From Petrosia ficiformis (Eukaryota; Porifera; Demospongiae; Haplosclerida; Petrosiidae), in contig OX345641.1 of NCBI GenBank assembly GCA_947044365.1, positions 6,780,347 through 6,844,346 on the forward strand: 64,000 nucleotides of DNA, written 5' to 3'. Below are positions 36,606 through 50,200 of the stretch, one piece after another. Within the stretch, counting starts at the first letter, position 1. Each line of letters starts with the position of its first letter. Position numbers and translations under genes: made by a program. Under the pieces are notes generated by a model that saw nothing but the letters and a program-made list of their open reading frames with translations, was not told where the DNA came from and made no database searches.

Positions 36606-39600
36606 ATGAAGTCAACTGTTGTGTCTGTTTTTGTAATATCCATACTACTTCAAGCCTCAAGCCTAGGTGAAGAATTCTGCGACGAGGGATTCGAATACAT
36701 ATATAATCAATGTGAGTAGCTGTATATCGTACGTATGTTTCAGTGGAGTTTGCTCAAACATTAGGGTGGCATGCAGCTGTAATGCTTTGTGGGACTAACT
36801 AACTACCTAAAATGAAAATTTCTCTTGTAATGACAATACCAACTCATGATATTTCACTGTATCTGTGTATACAATCATAATTTTGAAGATGCATAACTTT
36901 ATTATTGTTTAACATACATGTATTCATTGGGCAAATATAAGTTGCATAATTAAATGGCTATACATGTGCATGGAAAAATCAGTTTTATTCAAATTTGAAT
37001 AATTATTTCTCAAGTGATTTGTTCAATCCTTTGTTTTTCAGCCATCGTTCTTGCACACCAATCTGCTAGCAGTACCTACATGAGAATTGATATTACTGTA
37101 TATATGTATGCTATATAGTAACAAACTGTGTGTGAGTATACTATAGTGTATGTGCGAATACATATATGCGACTGCAAAGATCATTTAATTTACAAAATTT
37201 CTAAAATCAACCACTTGTGTTTTACCCATCATTATTTTTGAATGTATTATAATTGTATACATTGATGACAATACACTATGCTTTGAAGTGCAGGAAATAA
37301 TTAGTTAAGTCATGCCCACTTGTGCAATAGGTATATATACATTTCAACACACAGATGTAGTATGCTACCATGGCAATGAGGTAAGGTGTAATCATATAAG
37401 TTAATTTTCAAAAAGAAACACTTTCCCGTAAAATTGTTTTGATCTAATGATTGCCCTATGAGTCTTGGATCATATTCTCATAAACATCTTCAACAGCAGG
37501 TATTATATCTAGCATATCAACCTCATAATCATGCTTTATACATTATAGAATCTATATAATTACACTGGCAATCAATTGATCTGGTTATGTGCATATTTTA
37601 CATGTAGTATATAATTTAGTGTTAAATCGCAATCAATAAATATACCAAATGATCTTAACCTTAATACATAATAGGTGAATATAGTTCAAAAGCTATAGTT
37701 CACATGATGTATGATTTTATATTAAATCACATACCCTCTATAAACCACAAATCATTAAGTAGCAGCGAAAGCATAATGAGAAGATCTAGCTCCTAAAAAG
37801 CCAACCCAAGCAGTTATTTTATATAAGAACCCAATTATAAGAAAGATGACTAATTATAATCTAATTGTTATATTCTCAATATTATACACTGACCTAGATT
37901 TATTTCCAAGAGACTTTACTGTACCTGTAATCGTCCAGTCTGATTAGTATTACCTTAATGTCTATGTATTATCACATTATTTATTGTTAGAGTGAATTTG
38001 ACATGTTCTGTTTGTTTCCATTATTTTTCAATTGTTAAAGTGCTTAATGTGAACTATCTATTTGAGACATATACGTGTGGTCCTGTGTACACTTGTTCAG
38101 GGTCCCTCTTGTTTACATACATACGTATATACACTATAAATGTACTATACATTCATACATAATTTACAGGTTCTGATAACCTGGGTTTTAGCAAAGATCA
38201 AGTTAGCATAACTGCAGTGGAATGTGGAAATACAACTGCAAATATTCACTGGATGAGGAGGAATGGTGATCTAAATTTGGAATCTGTCACTATTGATTAC
38301 AATTGCTATGATGAAAATGGAACTAAAGTGAGTGACATTTACTGAGTCTTTATTTTGGAAATTCAACATTTTGTAGATAATAATTTACGGAACATGACAA
38401 TCTACTGTTACATTATTATAATAAGATTATTGATTCTTTAGCTCATATGTTGTATGATGTGTTTGAAAGGGTACTTGCAATATTGGAAATAAGTAAATGT
38501 TAGTATCCGACCAATCATGCATGCGATAAAGCATATAATGTAATATAATTCCTCTCTATTGTATAAAATATCATTGAATTCCTATACCTTAATGTAGCTT
38601 TCAAATAACCGAACTTTGACTGCATCAGCGAATTTTAATAGTAATGGGGATTTCAGTGTGAGTGGTGTGAAATGTGTATTTGGAGGTTGCGTAAAAGCAG
38701 ATAGTCCACACTATTGCTGGTTCAATTTTATAGACAAAGCAATATGTGAAGGTAAACTTTATTTTCAGCACTCTTTCTTGAAATAGGTGTCATATTGGTT
38801 ATTATCATAATTATAATTATGTAGTAATAAATAATTATTATTACTATATTATAATAGCATGCATACAAATATTAAATCATTAAATAACCATTTTATTAAT
38901 TAGTACAGTTGCATGAGTTTGTCAGTTGTCATAAAAGATGTTGTGGCTACATGCATGATGTTACTATGACATAATGTGTACCAACTATTGAAAGACATGA
39001 TTATTAGAATTACTAATTAAATTACATGTCATTTTATCTGACCATCAAAAAGGTTTACAAACCCTGGTGGCCAGATACAATTACATGTAATTTAGTATAA
39101 ACATAAAATATGAGTAACCAGCACCCTAAAATTGTAGTGCTTCAACTATAATTGAATATAATTAATACAAAGTATTTATGGTATAAGCTGCATGTAACCT
39201 GAGTAATTATTAAATCCTTGCAACTGTACTAACCACTAAATTGGTTATTTCAACTATTTTCTTTTTGCAGTGTATATCCCTTTTAAACATAATAAGTGGG
39301 CGTTTTTGCTTACATCACCATTATCTACACATCTCCAAGTACTTATTACAGTTTCCATCACTCTTGAATTTTATAAGACTCGGAATTCTAACTTGCTTTG
39401 CTGCAAGAAGAGGTATTAAGAAAGCCAGATGTCAAATTTATTCTTCATTATCAGCAGGAAGACAGTAAGGTGAGTGCTTCAGTTTAGCAGTCTATGGGTA
39501 ACGCCTACTTCTTTACTCACCTGTATAAGTTCCACATTTTAAAACAGCACAGAGTTTCAACTTAGTTTGTTTGACAGAAGACCTTCTAAGAAAACTATAG

Positions 39601-42600
39601 ATACCAAAATAACGCTTCGTTAGCCAACAAGAAAGTATCATGGGGAGCGTTTGAAAGTTCTGTTGTCAGGGGCAAAGCCCACACGTAGCATTTTCGTCAA
39701 TTCCTTTTTGAACTCTCTAAGCGCGTAGTTTCCATATTTGCACTGTCTTCAAGCAAATTTAGTAGAATACCTTGTGTAAACGTTTAGTAGAAAAATATCC
39801 TAAGACCTCTATAGTGCACATGCAAATGCGAGGTGTGGTAAAATTACCCAATAATGCACTTATGTGGTTTAAAAGGTTTAAAAGATCTTCAGGTGATATA
39901 ATAGTGATGTATTGTACTCAGTGCATGTGTATCCCTTCGATGTTTGATACAAGCGTTGCTAAGTATGGTTGTGTGTCAATGAATTAATGGTCTCCCATGG
40001 CCACACAGGAAAAAGCAAAATAACTCATTGATTGGTTATTACAGTTGCAAGGATTTTATTATTACTGTTGATGCCATAACATTAACTTCAAGTCATATTT
40101 TGTTATCCTTCCCATATTATATTACATGTTTGATGTCACTTATGAAACTTCATAGTAACTGTCAATAAATGCTGAAATATCTTTGGCGGCAACCTGCAAC
40201 CACATAATATAGTAGCCAGTTATTTGGCAAATATATTTACTCCAATATTGTAATTGGTACAAACTATTTGTTATGACATCAAATGCATTTAGCAACAACC
40301 TACATTTACACATTAACCAATGAACGAATTATTTTAGAAAATCTTGTTTTTACAAAGCAGACCTTCCAAATTAATGGGCGTGGAGCCACGAAGTGGAGAG
40401 GGGGAAGGTCTAGGACTCTGAATGGTTTTTGTTTACTCTGCCAGAATGTTGGCAGAACCAATCAGATTGCAGCAATGTGTTTCATAATAATAATAATTAT
40501 TAAGATCATTGTGACGAGATGTCTGGTAGGTTTGGAATAGAAAGAGTAAAAACTCCTATTTCTCTAGCAATGCTATAACGGGAAAAGTTTGGATGCATAC
40601 ATAGTTAGTTAGGCACTCAGTAACCAATTATGTCTACTGTACAAAAAGCACGTTAACATGACGTTACTGGACCGTAAAAATTGTTATTCATTTACAAGTT
40701 ATATTGGTATGCATAACAATTATATAATTACATCCTGTAAATTTTTAGTAATGTTTATGTTTATGTCTTCCATACTAACTATCACTACAGCAACAGCATT
40801 AGCATTATATAAAAATGTAATTAAGTTTACTTAATTATATATTATTAATTAAGATTAACCACGCATGCGTAATTAATACTGTTACATCATTCTGTATGGG
40901 GTGGAATCCATAGGAATTATACAATATTATCATTTTGTTGCATATTACAGATGAATGTAACACAAACAATGGAGGCTGTAGTCACACATGTACAGACACT
41001 AATGAAAGTTATAAATGCTCATGTCGTACTGGTTACATTCTTGCTGATGATGATCATGGGTGTAATGGTATGTTATATAATATATACTGCAGTCAAATAC
41101 AAGGATGTGATCATATTACTGTCAAATATCTTTCTCTCTCCCTGACATTTTTAATAGATATTAATGAGTGTGTCAATGATACTTCTGGTTGTGAACAACT
41201 ATGTCATAATACTATTGGAAGTTATTACTGTACTTGTGAAGAAGGCTATTATCTTGGAAATGATAACCACAGTTGCCTTGGTATGTAAGAAATATTGTAT
41301 GTTTCTAAGGCACCATAGATTACTAGGTTATACATTAACACTTGTTAGATGATAATCACGAGTGGTGGTGGTGCTGCACACAGTTTACTCTGGAATTCAA
41401 CATGCACCAATGTCCTTTATGGCTCAATGCAAACTTAGAATTTCTAATCATTGTACTAAATAAATACAAGCTTATCAAACAGGTTTAATTGGCCACTCAA
41501 GCTAGTTTTGGCACGCATCTTCAATTAAATTTGCCACACCCACTACTTTTTGTATACATTTCTATACATGCACCAGCAACTGCTGAAATTCTGGCAAAAA
41601 CACTGACCATGGTAAATGTTTCTACAAACTGATCACTGATGGTGCAACTGTTCAATTGATTTGTTTCGCAATGACATGTTCTTCAATAAAAGGTGTGGCT
41701 TTTTCAGCAGGGATCGAGAGTGCATTAAGAGTAGCCTCACCCAGCCTACTCATCACAAGAAGTTTAAAACAACTTGTCATGACAGCAACCCACAACTATG
41801 AACTGTACTATATACTTTACCAAAGAAATAGTAAGGGACAAATGCCAGCCTGAAAAATACAATAGCTTTCTTCACTAGTTACCAACTACTTTGTTGAAAT
41901 TTCACACCCAAAAAAATATCGTGCAGGATTTAATAAATCACTTATTTAACCTCCCGTAATACTTATATGCCTGATTTAATGCAATCTGATTGATCGCTTT
42001 ACTTACAGTCATGGTAGAGGTACAGTATGCTATATGATACTCTACTGCAATCAAAATATGCACTCAATAATAATTATTAATATTGTTGTCAACATCTTTT
42101 TTCCCTTCATTTACAGATATTAATGAGTGTAATAATGATACTTCTGGCTGTGAACAACGATGTTTTAATACTGATGGGAGTTATTACTGCACATGTTGGG
42201 AAGGCTATGATCTTGATGAAGATAACTACAGTTGCGTAGGTATGTAACAAATATTAATAATGTGTATCCATTTTTCAAATATACCATAGTTTTAACTTTT
42301 GGAATGCTAAACAAAGTTCACAAACAACATATAGCTATTATATTATAATTATTAAATGTAATCTATGTATTGTACATAGTCAGATACACTGTAAAAGCTA
42401 GTTAGCTATTTTAACTGAATAGAGGTTTAGTTGCTTAGTTATAAATAGTATCAACAAAGAATCTTGCATACATGACTACTAACACATAATATAATTTATT
42501 TCTTTGAAAGTGTAAGTAGTATTTCAGTGTCTTTTACCACTATGATTATATTGATTATAATGTACTTTCATAATTTGTATTATACACACTTTGCTATGAA

Positions 42601-45600
42601 ATGCATTAGTATGCATGGCATCAATTTATGCTATTGATTGCAATCGTATATATAATAATGGGATATTCTTGCTGATGATGATCATGGGTGTGATGGTATG
42701 TTATATAATATGAATACTATATTACAATCAAAATATGTGATCACATAACAAGATTAATAATTATTATTGTAAAATTTTTTTACCCTACTCACATTTTTTA
42801 TAGATGTTGATGAATGTAACAATGATACTTCTGGTTGTGAACAACAATGTAATAATACTATTGGAAGTTATTACTGTACCTGTAGAGAAGGCTATTATCT
42901 TGAAAATGATAACCACAGTTGCATTGGTATGTAAGAAATATTGTAGTTTTACACTATTTTGAATGTGAAACAAAGTTAACAAACAACCTGTATGCATACC
43001 TATTGTATTTATAATAACTTGATATTGCAAAACGTCAAAGTACCCACAGATAAAAAACCTGCCATCAACCACAACACAAACTGTGAGACTACAATATTTA
43101 CCTAGTCCAAACTAAAGATGGAAAATTTATAGGAGAAGTTACACACAGCTATAGCAGTCTTGCCTTTCTGCAAATTATAATATTATTCCACTCTGGCTAT
43201 CACAGATTTATAATCGCCTTGCCTTTGGGTCTACTCTGTATTATAAATCTGATATAGTGCTTGTAGATGTGATATAAAATAGACTTATAATTATAATAAA
43301 CATTATTATATACTAATTGTAATCAATATAGATCATATAATTATTATAGAGACAGATAGAAATGTGCGGCAAATTTTAAATCCATGCATGCAGCTATCAC
43401 TGCAAAATTAAATCGTTAATTATTGGTTAGTATAGTTGCAAGGAATAGCATGAGTTTCAATTTAGTTTATCAATTGTCATAGAGGATGTCGTGGCTACAT
43501 GCATGATGTTACTACATCACCAAGTATTGAAAGATACAAATTAAGTTATAAATTGCAGGTTTACATACCCTTTTATGGCCAGATACAATTACATGTACTT
43601 TAGTATAAATTATACTAAATCTTTGACATGACATATGAGTAGACAGCACCCTAAATGTTTTGTGTTTCAATTATAATTGAATATAATTGGTACTAATTAG
43701 CTATGGTATTTGTATATTGAATAAATAAATATTAAATTCTTATTATTAAGACTAAAGAGACAAATGAAAAATCCTGGTAGTCAGTCACTGGGAATTGGCT
43801 GAGATTCTGAAATCGATTATTAATAACTTCAAAACTGTTGATAATCTATTAAAATCAGCCAATTAAGTCAATTGAAGCAGGAAACTCCTGCCGTTGGGAA
43901 CCGAGCCCAGGGCCACTGATGTCAGTCGCACACCAAGCAGCCACTGACTACCACCATTTTTCGCTTACCTGTTTAGCTTTATTGATTAGAATTTAGTGTC
44001 TATTTTCAATGTGAGCAAAGCATACGTGTATATTGGTTAAAAACGTCCATGACGAGTGTCACATGTAAAACAAAAAAAAAGAAGTAAGTGTGAATATTGT
44101 CGCTGACTGCTGCACTTTCAAACATTTTCCTTGCTTTCGTGTAACAAGCTAGTAAATCATATTTTTGTATGCATCATATTTTGGATTGTGAAACATACTT
44201 CACAAACAGCATTATATTATCATTTTTATAATCATTATCAGAGAGTACGGTACTACTCTCTATGTGGGGATAGCACGGAATAAAAATGGACGCCCATAGC
44301 TACATTTCAATTGGCTGAAATCTCTGCTAATATGAATCAGATAACAAACATACCTTTTGATATGACATCTAGCAAGATTAATATTGTTATCAACATATTT
44401 CGATCCTCTCCCTGTCATTTTTAATAGATACTAATGAGTGTGACAATGAAAGTGATGGTTGTAAACAAGAATGTGTTAATACTATTGGGAGCTATAACTG
44501 TAACTGTAGTGAAGGCTATGATCTTGATGAAGATAACCACAATTGCTTAGGTATGTAAAGAAATATTGTATGACATGAAGTTAATATGGTGTATCAATGT
44601 TTCTAAAATACCATAATAGTCATTTGGAATGTGAAACACAGTTCATAAATAACATTACTAGTTATAATGTGATTTGTGATTTTCACAAGAATAATCAAAA
44701 AAATGAAAGAATAAAAATTATGTGGCTATCAAAACCAAAAACCACACAAACAAGATTTGGATGTTACCTTAGCGACAATATTAAACTAGCTACTTCCTAA
44801 TTATTATAATATTTATTAGTTGTAATCCATGTATCTTAGATAATAGATACATGTACACTGTAAAAGCTAAGCTCTGTTTTACTTGTGGAAGTTGTTACAG
44901 TATTATAACTGCAATGGAATGTCATTAAAATAATAATCATAGAATTGGAGGTTTGTGGTCTCCTAATGTAAACATTAGCTAAGCAATAGAGTCGTATTAT
45001 ACAAATTTGCCTTGTTTACATGTCTGAGACATAAAATATGTTGTTTCTGACAGTATGGAGTCTTATGCATGGTACACTGTAAAAAATGAATAGCTGTTTT
45101 AGCCAGCAAAACTGCCATTAGTTATGAGTTTCATTTACTCTTTATTGCTGCACATTAAAGCTAATATGTTTCTATAGAAATACTATTTCTCTTTCTATTA
45201 GAAACACCATTATTAAATTTATAATTGAAAGTATCAGAGAGTACGGTAGTACTCTCTATGTAGGGATGGCACGGAAAAAAAATGGCCGCCCATACATTTC
45301 AATTGCAAGTGATGAGCTGAAATCTCTGGTAATATATACAAATAAGTTTCTATACACACATGCCTGTTCATATCTAGTGTTTTTATGACTACCAATACCT
45401 TCTAGATGGCCGAAGATTATCGCTAAGGTAGAGAACCGGCGAGTGGCAAAACTGGCAAAATCTTCATCATATTATTATTAATATTATTATTTTCCAGACA
45501 AATCATTTTTTTGTTTGTTGAACTATCACGATGATTCTAGCACCATTCCCGTCGCATTTATAGTAAAATTCTGGTCGTAAAGTATCGAGATGATATCTTC

Positions 45601-47179
45601 AGATACTATGAAAGAAGACAGTCTCAACGACTACAAAGATTTGATCTGGAATTGGACGCCATTTCCTAAGTGGAATTTAATTACGCATGCGCATTTGTAT
45701 ACTCTTAACATGGAAGCTGAAAAGGTGGAAGTGTTTGGCATTGTAATAACATTTGTGAGTTTGTGAGCAAATACTAATAATGAATATAATAATTATTAAT
45801 ACTAAAGCAATTGTATAATAATATTGTATACTATGATAAGCATTGGAATACTGAATGGTTGACACAGTGACTGACACTACTTCTTGTAGGACTGCAGACA
45901 GTGATGTAAGTGAATAAAGAATATACATCATCTGTAAGTGAAAGAGAATGATAATCAATACATAAATACAAAAGACTGACCTTCATTGATGAACAAATTT
46001 TAATGCATTTTTGATTGCATGATTTCATAATGATATATAGTATTTCTGCAATCTACAAAAAAATATTCACATTGTTTAGAAAAAAAACAATAAAAACAAG
46101 AATAATAAAAAACATTTTCAATAAAAATGAAAGAAGATGTAGGGATGTCAAAACCCAAAAAGCAAGCAAACAAGGTTGGGAAGCTAACTTAGGACCCAAA
46201 ATTAAACAAACCACTTCCATATAACCCTACATAATTACAGCTCTTTGTACAGAGGTGTAAGTACTTATGTAGGGTTATATGGAAGTGGTTTGTTTAATTT
46301 TGGGTCCTAAGTTAGCTTCCCAACCTTGTTTGCTTGCTTTTTGGGTTTTGACATCCCTACATCTTCTTTCATTTTTATTGAAAATGTTTTTTATTATTCT
46401 TGTAATACTAAGGTTATTGGCTATCCAGCTGATCTTAGACACCCACAAACATTATTTTCTGCCTTTATTACAGTGCAAAAACAAAAATGGTTAAAATAAC
46501 TGATTTATTGGTTAGTTGGTTGTTAAGGATACATAATTATATAATTATTGGATGTGCTAATTATGTTCCATTAAATGAATCGCTATGATTTTAGGGTGCT
46601 GTCTACTTATATTTCATGTCAAAGATTTAGTATAATTTATACTAAAGTGTATCTGGCCATCAGAAGGGTTTGGAAACCTGCAAACACATAATTGAATTTA
46701 TTGTAGTGTACCTTTTAATACTTTATGTCATAGTAACATCATGTATATAGCCACAACATCCTCTAGGATAGTTGACAAACTAAATTGAAACTCATGCTAT
46801 TCCTTGCAATTGTACTACCAATAAAATGGTTATTTTAATGATTTAATTTTTGTAGTGATATACTTTCAGTTATAAATATAATGAAAAAAGGCAAATTGTA
46901 TTCGTATAGAAACGTGATATTAGCTTCTTTGAGATGTAGTCATCACAAATAGCAAATAAGTTGAACGATTATGTAAACTAAAACCAAAAAAAAAAGACTG
47001 GCAAAGTCAAGCTTCGTTTTCAACAATAAAATCTTCCAAGCATCACTATCAACATTTGTTTTTCTTGGAAAGTGTAAGCAGTATTTGGGTGTCTTTTACC
47101 ACCATAATATTATGCATAATGTATCTTTCTAGCAAGCAAACTCAAGGAGCTGCCTTCCCAGCAACTATACATATATAAT

Positions 47180-47232
<53 letters not shown>

Positions 47233-50200
47233 TATATAGTATACTTACAGTTCTTATATACAAAATATAGACCCGAGGTTTAGTGTCTGAGGATGTGATA
47301 TAGCCCGAGCTTGCGAGGGCTATATCACATCCGAGGACACTAAACCAAGGGTTTATATTGTGGTATATAAGAACTGTAAGTGTACTATATACAATATATA
47401 GTATGCTGGTGGATTAAAGATTCACAGGTCTATATACAAAATATAAGACCTAACCACATCAAACGGTTGCCATGGTAGCATACTATATATAATTATATTT
47501 ATATATTTATACATATATGCCATGAAGAAGCCACCCTTCAAAGTTTCCGACAGTGCTATAAATGTGCTATGTGCACTGTGGTTTGTACGTGCACCATGTG
47601 GTTTGTGGCGTCATTAAGCTGTATAAACATGACTTTGAAGTCATGAAATATATTGATTATGTCATGTCTACTCGTGCAATATCAGGCTTATAATCACCTC
47701 GCCCTCAGGCCTGTGGCCCTCAGGCTTGGTGATTATAAACCTGATATAGCACTCGTGGCATGAAATTTACCTATACATAATAATTATATATATATATGAA
47801 AGCAATGTTAGATGGATGCATGAAATATAACATAATAAAATAGGTATAGGAATAACTAAGAGTTGATTCTTGTTTTCTCCAACAAGTCATTCATGTACAT
47901 TCATACAAATGAAAACCTCTTGATAATTGCAACTGTAATGAGAATTGACCATCATGGCAAAAAGCCTAGAGCCAATGTTTGATGTTGTAACAGCACCTGT
48001 ACTTAAATTTATTCTGTATGTAATCAATTATGATAGCAACTAAATTATATATTGTTGTGTAACCACAAACATTTCTAGGCTTGTCACTAATTTTTTTCAT
48101 ACAACAGATATCAATGAATGTGATTTCGACAATGGAGGTTGTAGTCATAACTGTTCAAATGTTAATGGAAGTTATTATTGTGAATGTCTCACTGGTTATA
48201 TTATTCCTGATGTTGATGATCATGAGTGTGATGGTATGTTATGTAATTATATACCTGCAGTCCAAATAAATTATGTGATCATCTAACAAAATCGGTATCA
48301 AACGTCTTTCCCTGATATTATTCACAGATATTGATGAGTGTGAACTAGGTTATTGTGAACAACAATGTAATAATACTATTGGAAGTTATTACTGCACCTG
48401 TAGAGAAGGCTATTATCTTGGAAATGATAACCGCTCTTGCCTTGGTATGTAATAAGTGTTGTATGTGAAGCATAATATATATGTAATGCTAGAAGATTTC
48501 CAACCTCAGAAGAAATAATTTGAATATCATTTTTGTACATAATTATTGATACAATTCATTACTCATGACTAATACTGTAAATGTTATAGAAAAATCTTAT
48601 GGTGGCACTTGCCCTCATGGTTCTTATACTTATGTGTTCTTACTGAAAATTTTCACAATCTATTCTCTAACACACATAACCAAAACAACCACAACCAGCT
48701 GTTTCAAATCCAGACCAAGTCATTATAGTGTTAATTACAGTATTGCCACTGTGTGTAATACTAGTTTGTGGAATAAGTGGCACTGGACTCTTGGCCTCAG
48801 TTTTAAAAAGGAAGAAAAGAAGTGATAAAGAGTGAGTATGAATGTATGCATGTATTTATAAAGGATACTTATTAATAATAATGTCTACCAAATGAAGCAC
48901 ATGTAATGTAATATAGTGTATAGCTTAGTGTCATAAGGTTAATACGTGATAATACTGTAACTCAATAACTTATATGTAATATAGTGTATAGCATAGTGTC
49001 ATAAGGTTAATATGTGATAATAGAGTAACTCAATAACGTATATGTAATATAGTGTATAGCTAGGTTAATATGTCATTATACTGTAACTCAATAACGTATA
49101 TGTAATATAGTGTATAGCTTAGTGTCATAAGGTAAATAGTAATGTGGCAATAGATTTAAATTTGACATATACAAAAAAGAACAGGAAGGATAAGTATATG
49201 AAAACAGTGAGCATTTTTTTTTAGGTCATGAATGACTTCTATATATTTCATATTTATTATAACTAGTGTAAAACCCAGTTAAACCACCCTCTCACTCACA
49301 TGCTATGAAACTCAACAAATACACAGTTCTTGTTTCACTTACGCTGTAACAGTATATGCTTGTTTCAACCACACTTCTCATCCTATAATGTTCATAATGC
49401 ACTCTGAGGAGGTGCTTACATATTCACTACAAAATATAAGAGTATAACATTTTGGTTATGCATGTTTACATTGTATTATAATCATGACAAATACATTTCA
49501 CAGGAATGAATTATTTCAGCAGTATGAGCTTCAACCAAACTCGTACTTTCAAAAGGTGAGTCAATCGACTAACATGTAGTATATTCACATGCGCATTTTT
49601 TGTTATTTTTTTGCAGGGAAGTTTACTCAAAATCAAGAGTTTTGATGAAATAAGTGCTAGTGAATCCATAAAAACAATTTTCCACCCATTGGAACTAACT
49701 AGTGCTACTCACTTTATGATTGACCATAACCCAAGAGAAGACGAAGATGATACTATTAAGAGAAAAAGCAGTTCAGATGCCATTTCACAGATGTCAGAGG
49801 TTTCAAGAATGTCTGACATAATAGAAAAAGATTCTATAAAAGTTGAAGGCTTAGATAACAGACGTGATAGTCCATTAGAGGATGCAACTGCTACTGAAAG
49901 AACAGTATACAACAGTTGTAGTACAAAAGAGAGCACTCAGTTTACAAACAATGTTCCTCTGGTTTGTAGTGATTATATACAAGACAGGACAATACAGAGT
50001 CAATTTCCTGTTCTAAGTGACGAATTTGTGGAAACAGAAAGCTTCCATGATAGTACTGACACTATCCACTTACAAACTATTGTGGATTCCTCTGTCGCAA
50101 TTGGTTCCTCTCCCCAACACTCCCCATCTACTGATGAATATGTAAGCTGTCATGATAGAGAATCAAAACAGCATGCAAGTTATAACTTGACTACTGTTGA

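Noticed and set aside
39772..39987. 71-residue plus-strand frame in a gene B intron
   Set aside because: No acceptor in the right phase, no cysteine pattern and no equivalent in gene A; treated as chance.
41656..41853. 65-residue frame in the gene B intron between EGF2 and EGF3
   Set aside because: No domain and no splice support; probably a piece of a mobile element.
48900..49140. CRISPR-like repeat array
   Set aside because: Units are contiguous tandem copies without unique spacers, in a eukaryotic intron.
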